Assembly (NCBI GenBank): GCA_041675285.1 | Contig: JBAYTZ010000009.1 | Location: 62,001-126,000, forward strand | Length of the DNA stretch: 64,000 nt | From: Candidatus Delongbacteria bacterium | GTDB lineage: Bacteria > CAIWAD01 | Direction of reading: 5' to 3' | Shown: piece by piece, positions 17,301 to 24,365 of the stretch | Layout: each line of letters begins with the position of its first letter | How positions within the stretch are numbered: the first letter of the stretch is position 1 | Made by a program: the position numbers and the translations under genes | The notes under the pieces: generated by a model | Database searches by the model: none | Told to the model about the DNA's origin: nothing | The model's input: only the letters and a program-made list of their open reading frames with translations

Positions 17301-17545
17301 TTGAGCGCGTGCCCCCCGAACAGCCGGTGGTTGTCATCTCGCTGCTGGAGACGGGCGAGGCCGTGCGACTGGATTGGTCCGCCGTGCCCGATGCGGTGTC
17401 GTACAACATCTACCGCAACATGGACGGTTACTTCGATCCGAATGATGACGCGCCCTATGCGACGGTCACCGGCACGAGTTTCACCGACCCGATTTTGGGC
17501 GGGCAACGCTGGTGCTACCGGGTGACCACGGTCTACAACCAGTAA
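14396..17545 (+). CDS. Large secreted protein with duplicated PPC-like region and C39-like cysteine-protease-fold domain
   Basis: A 1049-residue exported protein; AAGGAG and a signal peptide (hydrophobic AAVWLALWPLSLAHG) support the ATG. Residues about 40-565 are an internal duplication of roughly 267 residues (for example PSPDVWYQLLLDQ and PSPDVWYQLVLEQ, FDTVLRVV twice, GTYFVVVEG and GTYYVVVEG), resembling bacterial pre-peptidase C-terminal beta-sandwiches. Residues about 740-900 look like a C39/papain-like domain: TYCSPTAYSACLEW (Cys754), AWHMVTM (His856) and VDFMDPWTG (Asp879). The end is fibronectin type III-like (AVSYNIYRNMDGYFDP) and carries no PNPFNP sorting domain. It may be a surface peptidase or amidase, or an inactive binding version; activity is not proven. 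Confidence 0.75.
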   Translation: MNTWSPAAPPPGWLRVLACAAVWLALWPLSLAHGQCPPIIPAPGETLELEPNNSPTQAQPWPALIPLLGEQSLAGDPDCFLLDGLPPDLSFELVVTPDTFNPRIVLFGFSGGLWLPLHEADEGGWCESERLLVAGWDPCQTLQPIERWCLQVTHSPLAPPTNGNYRAQVTLVPTAVPQGDCCQFPIPVPNGLSYTDTQNTGVTFRDQGFGPSPDVWYQLLLDQTTLLTAQTCGGATTFDTVLRVVAADCSSVLAVNDNSARCAPSLVESWLATTLDAGTYFVVVEGAGSASGTYTLTLRMATCAGVVPGPGALHELEPNDEPFLAQPWPAELPLYGEQTPLGDADYFRLLGVGPQDGFELSIQPDTFDPVVQVYAETPLGLQLVAEADNTGTCEVESVTVAGWDPCTQLNPITGWIVGVSQGVAGPVQSGHYLGSALLVSSSVPVGDCCQYPVSVGSLPFSDNRDTSVSYRDMGFGPSPDVWYQLVLEQGGVLTAQTCGGLTNFDTVLRVVDDDCATVLAVSDNSSVCGAGSSQSWLSTCLTAGTYYVVVEGSGAASGTFTLNLALRPSGAAARLVAGGWSQHAEPWHQRVTPETTTLWLLADDDCDAIDHVTFHAIRPDGPTILLGTDWDGTQPARATLPQEVTEGDGWFLAFDSALLGSSAGPVVFSAEQLFHDGSICSTVLEGWYSPNLSPTALVEGLERWEKIRDDHFVVSPGAGVLPGTSVVADTTWKSLTWSRGVPPESQRGISDTYCSPTAYSACLEWLDQTYGTNVCGGLHGEDLARALGGYMGTDGDQPGTMPDDERNGLERWIADHGGGYTVHNEPQGTTNQMANQAESKGQDVVAALKFSDGAWHMVTMSSFNNVPQPNGNVMVDFMDPWTGGTQIGSFNPSTGAFSGYGDGNTSGQLKDVTYVCPTEGTAGGDGGRLLLDWQPWDGPIEIPIALGTWWLRLVFQDPWGKSEELFAIIERVPPEQPVVVISLLETGEAVRLDWSAVPDAVSYNIYRNMDGYFDPNDDAPYATVTGTSFTDPILGGQRWCYRVTTVYNQ

Positions 17546-17570
17546 ACGATCACTCTAACGTTTCACGGAC

Positions 17571-17600
17571 GGGGCGGCGCTTCCCGCGGAGCGTCGTCCC
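17571..17600. terminator. Hairpin between convergent genes
   Basis: Between the convergent 14396 gene and the lptD-like gene, 17571-17581 pairs with 17590-17600 (11 bp, including G-T pairs) over an 8-base loop. T-tracts are weak on both sides. It could end transcription in both directions. Confidence 0.5.
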
Positions 17601-17623
17601 GCCTTGTCTCAGGGCGCGTCTGG

Positions 17624-20335
17624 TCAGAACGAGGAATACGAGCCCGAGCGGCCCTTGCGCTTGTCCCACTTGAGGTCTTCCAGGAAATCGCTCTTCACGT
17701 GGATCAGCAGGTGGTAGGAGTCCGAGCGCGGGTTCCACTGGAAGTAGCCCTCCCAGCAGTGCATGTCGCGATAGATGTTGATGGACTGGCTGGAGAAGGA
17801 GCGGGCCACCAGGTCGTAGTGCACGCCGCTGGAGAGCTTCCAGTGGCGGCTCAGGTTGAGCGAGCCGCGCAGGTCCACGTGACTCTGCTTGGACGGCCGG
17901 TCGGGGATGCTGCGGTTGAGGCTCCAGCTCCAGGTGCTGGTCAGGCTCCAGGGGATGCTCAGGTCGGCGCTGCCAAAGCGCGGCGCGAAGCGGTCCGTGT
18001 CCTCGTCGTCAAAGACTTCGGCCGGCTGGATGCTGCCGCCGCCGCTGCCGCCCGCCAGGCGCGTGGAGACCGTGACGCTGGTGCTGGAGAGCCAGGGCAG
18101 CCGGCGACCCCGCGGCCCGTCCTGCCACGTGTAGCGGGCCAGCCGCCGGCCGGTGGAGTCCACCACCTGGTAGGGCGAATGCACGGTGCTCAGCTGCATG
18201 TTGAGGCTGCTGATCGGCCCCAGCCGCCAGTTGCCCACCTGGAGCGGATCCAGGGCCCAGTTGCTGTGGAGGTCGCCCAGCCGCAAGCTGTCGGCCTTGA
18301 AATCGTAGCTCGTGGTGCTGCTGAGGCGCAGCAGGTCGGTCTTGATGCTGGGCGCGCCGCTGGCCGCCGGGGCCGAGCCGCCGGATTCGGCGTCCGCCAG
18401 CAGGCTGTCCGCCGGGGTGCGGGGCGCACTCCACTTGCTCTGCCAGAGCTGGCCCAGCGACATGTTGAGCAGCAGGCTCTCGCGGCTTGGCGTGCCGCCG
18501 TAGATGGCGCCGCGGAAGCGGTCCAGCCGCACGTCCAGGCTGTCGCCCTGGCGCGCGGACTGCACGTAGCCCCAGCGGGAGTCGGAGAAGTCCGGCGTCC
18601 AACTGGCGCTCAGGCTGGGGCTCAGCACGTGGCGCAGGGCCTCCAGCCGCCCGATGCGCGGGTAGAGGCTGCCGTAGAGCTGGGTGGAGCCGGCCAGCGT
18701 GGTGGAGAAGGTCTGACGGGCCGCGAAGCCCGCCACCTGCACGGTGTCCAGGCTGCCGTCGGCGCGGCGCACCAGCTCGCTGGTCTCGTCCACCCAGACC
18801 GAGGCGGCGCTGACGTTGGGGGTCAGGGAGAACACGCCCACCTTGCCGGGCACCGAGAAACTGACGGAGTGCCGGGCCCCGCGCGTGTTTTCGGCGTCCA
18901 TCCAGTGCAGCTTGTCCATGCTGTAGCGACTCTCGGCCCGGCTGGCCAGTTTGAGCGTCGAGCCGCCCAGCCACTCGCGCAGGCCGCGGCCCGCCTGGGA
19001 ACCGCTCCCCGCCGCCACGGCGAGGGGAGCCAGGAAGCGCAGGGGCGACCAGGTGGGGAAACTCAGGTCCAGCGTGGGCAGGCTGCCCGTGGTCAGTCCC
19101 GACTCCAGGTTCTGGGTCCCCGAGCCGTTGAGCGTCCAGGTCACGCCGGACTCGGGAAAGCGGCCGGAGAGGTTGAGGCTGCTGGACAGGCTTTGGGAGA
19201 GCCGGGTCTCCAGGTTGTCGCTGTTGTCCTCGTAGTACTGCTTGCTCGAGGCCAGCTTGACGTTGGAGCGGAAGGAGACGTAGGGCGTCAGGGCCTGGTC
19301 GTGGTTCCAGCGCAGGTCCCAGCCTTCCCGCAGCGAGGTCTGGGTGATGTTGTAGCTGCCGGAGAGCTGGCCCTTCTCCTGGGCGTTCCACTTGTAGCGC
19401 GTGGTGTTCTCGAACAGCCAGTCCGGCCCGTTCTCCGCGTAGCTCACGCGCACCTGGGTGTCCCAGGTGTCCGCCGCGGCCCAGTACCAGCCCAGGTGAT
19501 CCAGTTTGCGGCCCTGCTGGGCGGTCTGGCCGTAGGAGGGCAGGATCAGGCCGCTGGAGCGCCCGCGCTTCAGGCTGAACAGGGCCACGGGGGAGTAGAG
19601 CGTGGGCACCAACCCGAAGTGCAGGGTCACGTCCCGGGCGAAGACCTTGTCCTTGAGCAGCATCTTCAGCTGCCGGGCCTGGAAGTGGTAGTGCGGACAG
19701 CCTTCGTCGCAGGTGGTGAAGACGGCGTCCGCCACGTGCAGCTCCTGGTCGGCCACGCGCTTGATCCGCGTGCCGCCGTAGAGGCTGGGGGCCTCCGCCG
19801 CCCGTCCGTCCCGGATGAAGCCCTGGCGCGTCTGGATGTTGAGCGACATGTGGCGCCCGTACATGGTCTGGGCCCCGTCGCTGAACACGGGCCAGGGGAG
19901 GGGCGGCGCGGCCGTGCTGTCGGCGGGCGCTTCGGGTGCGGCGCGTCCGCCACCCCGGCCAGGCTCGGAGGCCTGCAGGCTCTGGCCGGCGCCCAGGTGC
20001 AGGGCGCCGCCGCAGGAATCCGCCTCCGCCAAGGCCGCGGGCGACCAGGCTTCCACCTGGTCGTGCTCCCAGTCCACCAGGATCTCCGGGCTGTCGAGCT
20101 TCATGTTGAGGAAGTTCAGCGTGGAGGCGCCGGAGAGGTGCGTGCGCCGGCTACGGGCATCCATGAACAGGCTGTCCGCCGTGTAGGTCACCACCGAGTC
20201 GAGCTTGGTTGTGTAGCCGCTGCCCGTCAGGTAGTCCTGGGGATTGAAACTGGCTCCGCGCGAGGGGGCCGCCAAGGCCAGGGCCGGCGCCAGGCTGCCC
20301 AGCAGCAGCAGGCCTGCTCCGCCGCGGCTCAGCAT
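17624..20335 (-). CDS. lptD: LptD-like LPS-assembly outer-membrane protein
   Basis: A 903-residue exported protein. After a signal peptide (LLLLGSLAPALALAA) comes an OstA/LptA-like beta-jellyroll region (VTYTADSLFMDARSRR, MYGRHMSLNIQTRQG), then the LptD signature region with TTCDEGCPHYHFQARQL and PVALFSLKRGRSSGLILPSYG, and a long C-terminal beta-barrel rich in alternating aromatic strands. LptD inserts lipopolysaccharide into the outer leaflet. The pattern matches the long LptD-like proteins of FCB bacteria rather than the enterobacterial form. No good ribosome site precedes the ATG at 20335, so the start is uncertain. It lies downstream of tRNA-Val but beyond that gene's terminator. Confidence 0.82.
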   Translation of the reverse strand: MLSRGGAGLLLLGSLAPALALAAPSRGASFNPQDYLTGSGYTTKLDSVVTYTADSLFMDARSRRTHLSGASTLNFLNMKLDSPEILVDWEHDQVEAWSPAALAEADSCGGALHLGAGQSLQASEPGRGGGRAAPEAPADSTAAPPLPWPVFSDGAQTMYGRHMSLNIQTRQGFIRDGRAAEAPSLYGGTRIKRVADQELHVADAVFTTCDEGCPHYHFQARQLKMLLKDKVFARDVTLHFGLVPTLYSPVALFSLKRGRSSGLILPSYGQTAQQGRKLDHLGWYWAAADTWDTQVRVSYAENGPDWLFENTTRYKWNAQEKGQLSGSYNITQTSLREGWDLRWNHDQALTPYVSFRSNVKLASSKQYYEDNSDNLETRLSQSLSSSLNLSGRFPESGVTWTLNGSGTQNLESGLTTGSLPTLDLSFPTWSPLRFLAPLAVAAGSGSQAGRGLREWLGGSTLKLASRAESRYSMDKLHWMDAENTRGARHSVSFSVPGKVGVFSLTPNVSAASVWVDETSELVRRADGSLDTVQVAGFAARQTFSTTLAGSTQLYGSLYPRIGRLEALRHVLSPSLSASWTPDFSDSRWGYVQSARQGDSLDVRLDRFRGAIYGGTPSRESLLLNMSLGQLWQSKWSAPRTPADSLLADAESGGSAPAASGAPSIKTDLLRLSSTTSYDFKADSLRLGDLHSNWALDPLQVGNWRLGPISSLNMQLSTVHSPYQVVDSTGRRLARYTWQDGPRGRRLPWLSSTSVTVSTRLAGGSGGGSIQPAEVFDDEDTDRFAPRFGSADLSIPWSLTSTWSWSLNRSIPDRPSKQSHVDLRGSLNLSRHWKLSSGVHYDLVARSFSSQSINIYRDMHCWEGYFQWNPRSDSYHLLIHVKSDFLEDLKWDKRKGRSGSYSSF

Positions 20336-20469
20336 GCCGGCGCCCGGCGGGCGCGGGGCCCGGCTGCGTCCATCGCCGGCGGCTGGATCAGGGGCGTGCT
20401 GCGGCCCGGCATTCGTGCTCCCGCTTGGGCAGGCTTGGACGGACCGGCGACCCGGTTCCGCCGTGCATG

Positions 20470-20490
20470 AAAAAGCCGCGTTTCCGCGGC
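20470..20490 (-). terminator. Terminator of tRNA-Val
   Basis: On the minus strand GCCGCG-GAAA-CGCGGC is followed by TTTTT (20474-20470). It lies 26 bases after the tRNA 3' end. Confidence 0.85.
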
Positions 20491-20515
20491 TGGAAGTCCG
20501 CGCGCGGCGGACGGA

Positions 20516-20589
20516 TGGGCGATGCGGGGCTCGAACCTGCGACCTCTGGTATGTGAGACCAGCGCTCTAACCAACTGAGCTAATCGCCC
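20516..20589 (-). tRNA. tRNA-Val (anticodon CAC)
   Basis: A 74-base cloverleaf. The acceptor stem GGGCGAT (20589-20583) pairs with ATCGCCC (20523-20517). The D-arm is TAGCTCAGTTGGTTAGAGC, the anticodon arm CTGGT-CTCACAT-ACCAG with anticodon CAC, and the T-loop GGTTCGAGCCC. The discriminator base is A and CCA is not encoded. It reads GUG valine codons, which are very common in the neighbouring genes. Confidence 0.96.
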
Positions 20590-20602
20590 GTGAAAGGCCC
20601 CA

Positions 20603-20631
20603 AACATACCACCCCTGAACCAGCCAGTCAA
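20603..20631 (-). promoter_or_regulatory. Sigma70-like promoter of tRNA-Val
   Basis: On the minus strand TTGACT (20631-20626) and TATGTT (20608-20603) are separated by exactly 17 bases, putting the start near 20596, a few bases before the mature tRNA. Confidence 0.75.
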
Positions 20632-20732
20632 GGGCCCGCGCGGATGGACAGGGCTTGTTACCTTGGATCCGGCGGCGGGTCCACGCCCGCCCATCCGCAT
20701 TCATCGGGGCAGTCAGCAATCGGGGTGACAAC

Positions 20733-21734
20733 ATGTCCATTCGCATCGGCATCAACGGATTCGGGCGCATCGGTCGCCTGGTGTTTCGCCGGGCCCTGGC
20801 CACGGGCGGGATCGAAGTCGTCGGCATCAACGACCTGACCAGCGCGGCCGTGCTGGCCCACCTGCTCAAGTACGACTCCACCCACGGCCGCTTCCAGGGC
20901 GACGTGCAGGTGGACGGCGAGGCCATCGTGGTCAACGGCCGGCGCATTCCGGTCTCGGCCCACAAGGATCCGGCGCAGATTCCCTGGAAGTCCCTGGGCG
21001 CCACCATCGTGGTCGAGGCCTCCGGCGTCTTCACCACCAGCGCGGACCTGGACAAGCACCTGGCCGGCGGCGCCGAGCGCGTGGTGCTGACGGTTCCGCC
21101 CAAGGACGCCATCGACAACATCGTGGTGATGGGCGTCAACGACGACCAGCTGAAGGCCACGGACCGCAAGGTCTCCAACGCCTCCTGCACCACCAACTGC
21201 CTGGCCCCGGTGGCCAAGGTCCTGCACGATTCCTTCGGCATCCTGCACGGCCTGATGACCACGGTCCACGCCTACACCAACGACCAGCGCATCCTGGACC
21301 TGCCGCACAAGGACCTGCGGCGCGCCCGCAGCGCGGCGGTCAACATCATCCCCACCACCACGGGCGCGGCCCGCGCTGTGGGCAAGGTGATCCCGGCCCT
21401 GGCCGGCAAGCTGGACGGCTTCGCCATGCGCGTGCCCGTGGCGGACGGCTCCGTGGTGGACCTGAGCTGCCGCCTGGCCCGCAGCGCCAGCGTGGCCGAG
21501 ATCAACGCCGCCATGAAGGCCGCGGCGGACGGCCCGCTCAAGGGCGTGCTCGAGTACACCGAGGATCCCATCGTCAGCACGGACATCGTGGGCAATCCCC
21601 ACAGCAGCATCTTCGACGCCAAGCTGACCACCGTGATCGAGGGCGACTTCATCAAGGTGGTCTCCTGGTACGACAACGAGTGGGGTTACAGCTGTCGCGT
21701 GGTGGACCTGGTCCGCCGGATGGCCTCGCTCTAG
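20733..21734 (+). CDS. gapA: Glyceraldehyde-3-phosphate dehydrogenase, type I
   Basis: A 333-residue NAD-dependent glycolytic dehydrogenase. INGFGRIGRLVFRR is the NAD-binding start, Asp34 (GIND) favours NAD over NADP, SNASCTTNCLAPV carries the catalytic Cys152, and TTVHAYTNDQ carries His179. C-terminal SWYDNEWGYSCRVVDL is intact. The ATG at 20733 is chosen over an upstream in-frame ATG (20655) because the protein then begins MSIRIGINGFG as in the family, with GGGGTG upstream. It begins the gapA-pgk-tpiA-secG-tRNA-Leu unit. Confidence 0.97.
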   Translation: MSIRIGINGFGRIGRLVFRRALATGGIEVVGINDLTSAAVLAHLLKYDSTHGRFQGDVQVDGEAIVVNGRRIPVSAHKDPAQIPWKSLGATIVVEASGVFTTSADLDKHLAGGAERVVLTVPPKDAIDNIVVMGVNDDQLKATDRKVSNASCTTNCLAPVAKVLHDSFGILHGLMTTVHAYTNDQRILDLPHKDLRRARSAAVNIIPTTTGAARAVGKVIPALAGKLDGFAMRVPVADGSVVDLSCRLARSASVAEINAAMKAAADGPLKGVLEYTEDPIVSTDIVGNPHSSIFDAKLTTVIEGDFIKVVSWYDNEWGYSCRVVDLVRRMASL

Positions 21735-21803
21735 ACCCAGACCTGCGGCGACGGGCGCCGGCCGCGCGGGTGCGGCGCCCCCATCCCTTCTCCCGGAGGT
21801 TCC

Positions 21804-23000
21804 ATGGCCCGGTTGAGTGTGCGCGAACTGGCCGTGCGCGGCAAGCGCGTCCTGTGTCGCGTGGATTTCAATGTCCCGCTGGACGCCCAGCGCCAGGTGA
21901 GCGACAACCTGCGCATCCGCGCGGCCCTGCCCACCATCCGCCTGCTACTGGACGGCGGGGCGCGGCTGATCCTGATGAGCCACCTGGGCCGGCCCAAGGG
22001 CGGCCCGGAGGAGAAGTACAGCCTCAAGCCCGTCCAGGCCGAGCTGGCCCGGCTGCTGGAGCGCCCGGTGGTCCTGGCGCCCGACTGCGACTCCGAGGCG
22101 ACCCTGGCCCTGGCCAAGGGTCTTGCGGACGGCGAGGTCCTGCTGCTGGAGAACCTGCGCTTCCACCCGGGAGAAGAGCAGAACGAGCCCGGCTTCGTGG
22201 CGCGGCTGGCGCGGCTGGGCGAACTCTACGTCAATGACGCCTTCGGCACGGCCCATCGCGCCCACGCCAGCACGGCGGGCGTGCCCCTGGCCCTGGGCGG
22301 CGGGGCGGCCGGCCTGCTGATGGAGCGCGAGCTGCGCTTCCTGCACGACGAGTTGGACCAGCCGGCCCGACCCTTCGTGGCCGTGCTGGGCGGGGCCAAG
22401 GTCTCGGGCAAGATCGACGTGCTCACCCGCCTGCTGGACAAGGTGGACTGCGTCATCGTGGGCGGCGGGATGATCTTCACCTTCTACAAGGCCCTGGGCC
22501 TGGAGATCGGGCGCAGCCTGCTGGAGGCCGACAAGGTCGAACTGGCTGGTCGGATCCTCGCCGACTACCGCGCCCGGGGCGTGGAGCTGCTCCTGCCCGT
22601 GGACGTGCGCGTGGCGCAGGCTGTCGAGGCCGGTTCGCCCCTGGGCGTCCACCCGGCGGACTCCCTGCCGGCGGACGGCATCGGCGTGGACATCGGGCCG
22701 GCCAGCGAACAGGCCATCCGCCAGCGTCTGGCCACGGCCGGAACCGTGCTCTGGAACGGGCCCATGGGCGTGTTCGAGATCGCGGATTTCGCCCATGGCA
22801 CGCGCGACCTGGCGGAAGCCCTGGGCGAGGTGACGGCCCGGGGCGGGATCACGGTGGTGGGCGGCGGGGACAGCGCGGCGGCCGTCCAGGCCTTCGGGCT
22901 GGAGGAAAACTTCTCGCACATCTCCACCGGCGGCGGGGCGAGCCTGGAGCTGCTGGAAGGGCGGGAATTGCCCGGCGTAGCCGCCCTGAGCCCGTGCTGA
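21804..23000 (+). CDS. pgk: Phosphoglycerate kinase
   Basis: A 398-residue kinase that makes ATP from 1,3-bisphosphoglycerate, the step after GAPDH. Signatures are KRVLCRVDFNVPLD, MSHLGRPKGG, ENLRFHPGEE, FGTAHRAHAST, LGGAKVSGKIDVL, LWNGPMGVFE and the nucleotide loop VVGGGDSAAAV near the C-terminus. GGAGG lies just ahead of the ATG. Cytoplasmic; 69 bases after gapA. Confidence 0.97.
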   Translation: MARLSVRELAVRGKRVLCRVDFNVPLDAQRQVSDNLRIRAALPTIRLLLDGGARLILMSHLGRPKGGPEEKYSLKPVQAELARLLERPVVLAPDCDSEATLALAKGLADGEVLLLENLRFHPGEEQNEPGFVARLARLGELYVNDAFGTAHRAHASTAGVPLALGGGAAGLLMERELRFLHDELDQPARPFVAVLGGAKVSGKIDVLTRLLDKVDCVIVGGGMIFTFYKALGLEIGRSLLEADKVELAGRILADYRARGVELLLPVDVRVAQAVEAGSPLGVHPADSLPADGIGVDIGPASEQAIRQRLATAGTVLWNGPMGVFEIADFAHGTRDLAEALGEVTARGGITVVGGGDSAAAVQAFGLEENFSHISTGGGASLELLEGRELPGVAALSPC

Positions 23001-23067
23001 CAGCCGTTTTCTTGCTTTCCAAGTGATCAAGCGTTACACTTGGCGCTTTCGTCAGAACAGGACTTCC

Positions 23068-23835
23068 ATGCGCAAGCTGCTCATCGCCGGCAACTGGAAA
23101 ATGCACATGCTCAACCACGAGGCCGTGGGGCTGGCGCGCCAGCTCAAGGTCAAGTTGTTGGGTGCGCATCGCGTGGACGTGCTGGTCTGCCCGCCCTTCA
23201 CGGCCTTGACCGCCGTGGCGGAGATCTTAAGCGATTCGGATCTCCACCTGGGCGCCCAGAACCTGCATGACATGCGCAGCGGCGCTTACACGGGCGAAGT
23301 CTCCGGCGAGATGATCCGCAGCGCGGGCGGGAGTTGGGTGCTCATCGGCCACAGCGAGCGCCGCCAGTTGTTTGGCGACTCCGATGCCTGGACCCATCGC
23401 AAGCTGCACGCCGCCTTGGAGGCCGGGTTGCGGCCGGTGTTGTGCATCGGCGAAACCCTGGAGGAGCGGCAGGCGGGCCGGTTGGAAACTGTGCTGGCGC
23501 GCCAGTTGGAAGCCGGGTTGGCCGGCCTCAGTCCGGCGGCGGCCGGCACCCTGACGCTGGCCTACGAGCCCGTCTGGGCCATCGGCACAGGCGTGGTGGC
23601 CACTCCCGCCCAGGCCCAGGAGGCCCACGCCGTGGTGCGGCGGATCGTCGGCGGCCTGCTGGGGCCGGAGGTCGCGGCCACGCGCCAGATCCTCTACGGC
23701 GGTTCGGTCAAGCCGGACAACGCGCGCCAATTGCTGGAGCAACCGGACATCGACGGCGCCCTGGTGGGGGGCGCCAGCTTGAAGGCGGATGAATTCAGCG
23801 CCATCGTCCTCGCGGGCGAAGGCGTGGTCAAATAG
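23068..23835 (+). CDS. tpiA: Triosephosphate isomerase
   Basis: A 255-residue TIM barrel that interconverts dihydroxyacetone phosphate and glyceraldehyde 3-phosphate. Catalytic residues are visible: Lys in IAGNWKMHM, His in LIGHSERRQLFGD, Glu in AYEPVWAIGTG. The C-terminal phosphate site is ILYGGSVKPDN. The ATG at 23068 (MRKLLIAGNWKM) is chosen over an upstream in-frame ATG at 23023 because it matches the family N-terminus and AGGA precedes it. Confidence 0.97.
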   Translation: MRKLLIAGNWKMHMLNHEAVGLARQLKVKLLGAHRVDVLVCPPFTALTAVAEILSDSDLHLGAQNLHDMRSGAYTGEVSGEMIRSAGGSWVLIGHSERRQLFGDSDAWTHRKLHAALEAGLRPVLCIGETLEERQAGRLETVLARQLEAGLAGLSPAAAGTLTLAYEPVWAIGTGVVATPAQAQEAHAVVRRIVGGLLGPEVAATRQILYGGSVKPDNARQLLEQPDIDGALVGGASLKADEFSAIVLAGEGVVK

Positions 23836-23846
23836 CGGGGTCGAAC

Positions 23847-24200
23847 GTGTACATTTTCGTGCTGCTGGTGACCATTCTGGTGGCCATGCTGCTGATGGTG
23901 GTCATTCTGATGCAGGCTTCCAAGGGTGGTGGTCTGTCCGCAACCTTCGGCGGCGGCGGCGAGGCCATGCTGTCCACGCGTCAGGCGGCCACGCTCCTGC
24001 ACAAGGTCACCATCTATCTGGTGGCCGGTTTCATGTTCCTGTGCCTGCTAGCCACCCTGCTTTCGGGTCGCGGCACGGGAGAAGCCCAGTCGGTGACCTC
24101 CGGCGTCCTGCAGCAACAGAACGCGGCCAGCGGCTTCAATCCCAGCATTCCTGTGCTGCCGCCGGAGACTCCGGGAACCGGAGACGCCGAAGGCAAGTAG
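23847..24200 (+). CDS. secG: Preprotein translocase subunit SecG
   Basis: A 117-residue inner-membrane protein. Two hydrophobic helices (VLLVTILVAMLLMVVILM and IYLVAGFMFLCLLATLL) flank the conserved loop QASKGGGLSATFGGGGEAML typical of SecG, and a Pro/Gln-rich tail follows. SecG stimulates protein export with SecYE and SecA. GTG start, 11 bases after tpiA. It is followed after 13 bases by tRNA-Leu(GAG), an arrangement also known in gammaproteobacteria. Confidence 0.93.
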   Translation: MYIFVLLVTILVAMLLMVVILMQASKGGGLSATFGGGGEAMLSTRQAATLLHKVTIYLVAGFMFLCLLATLLSGRGTGEAQSVTSGVLQQQNAASGFNPSIPVLPPETPGTGDAEGK

Positions 24201-24213
24201 ACGCCTGCAACTA

Positions 24214-24297
24214 GCCCGAGTGGTGAAATTGGCAGACACGCCATCTTGAGGGGGTGGTGACCTCACGGTCGTGCCGGTTCAAGTCCGGCCTCGGGCA
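24214..24297 (+). tRNA. tRNA-Leu (anticodon GAG)
   Basis: An 84-base class II tRNA. Acceptor GCCCGAG pairs with CTCGGGC, discriminator A, no encoded CCA. Anticodon stem CCATC/GGTGG encloses loop TTGAGGG with anticodon GAG. The long variable arm is TGACCTCACGGTCGTG and the T-arm CCGGTTCAAGTCCGG. It is probably cotranscribed with secG and released by processing. Confidence 0.96.
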
Positions 24298-24299
24298 TG

Positions 24300-24324
24300 G
24301 GCCCTGTCGCCGACAGGGCCTTTT
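24300..24324 (+). terminator. Terminator after secG-tRNA-Leu
   Basis: GGCCCTGTC (24300-24308) pairs with GACAGGGCC (24312-24320) over a 3-base loop and is followed by TTTT. It closes the glycolysis-secG-tRNA unit two bases after the tRNA. Confidence 0.9.
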
Positions 24325-24365
24325 CGTAAGAACGGATCTGATTCCTCAAGCAAGCGGAGCCAACC

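Noticed and set aside
20655..20732. Longer gapA start at 20655
   Set aside because: It would add 26 Arg-rich residues before the conserved INGFGRIG start, and GGGGTG precedes the ATG at 20733.
24300..24365. Separate promoter for the TPR gene between the tRNA terminator and its ATG
   Set aside because: No -35/-10 pair of acceptable quality is present in the 41 bases; expression may come from terminator read-through or a promoter I cannot recognise.
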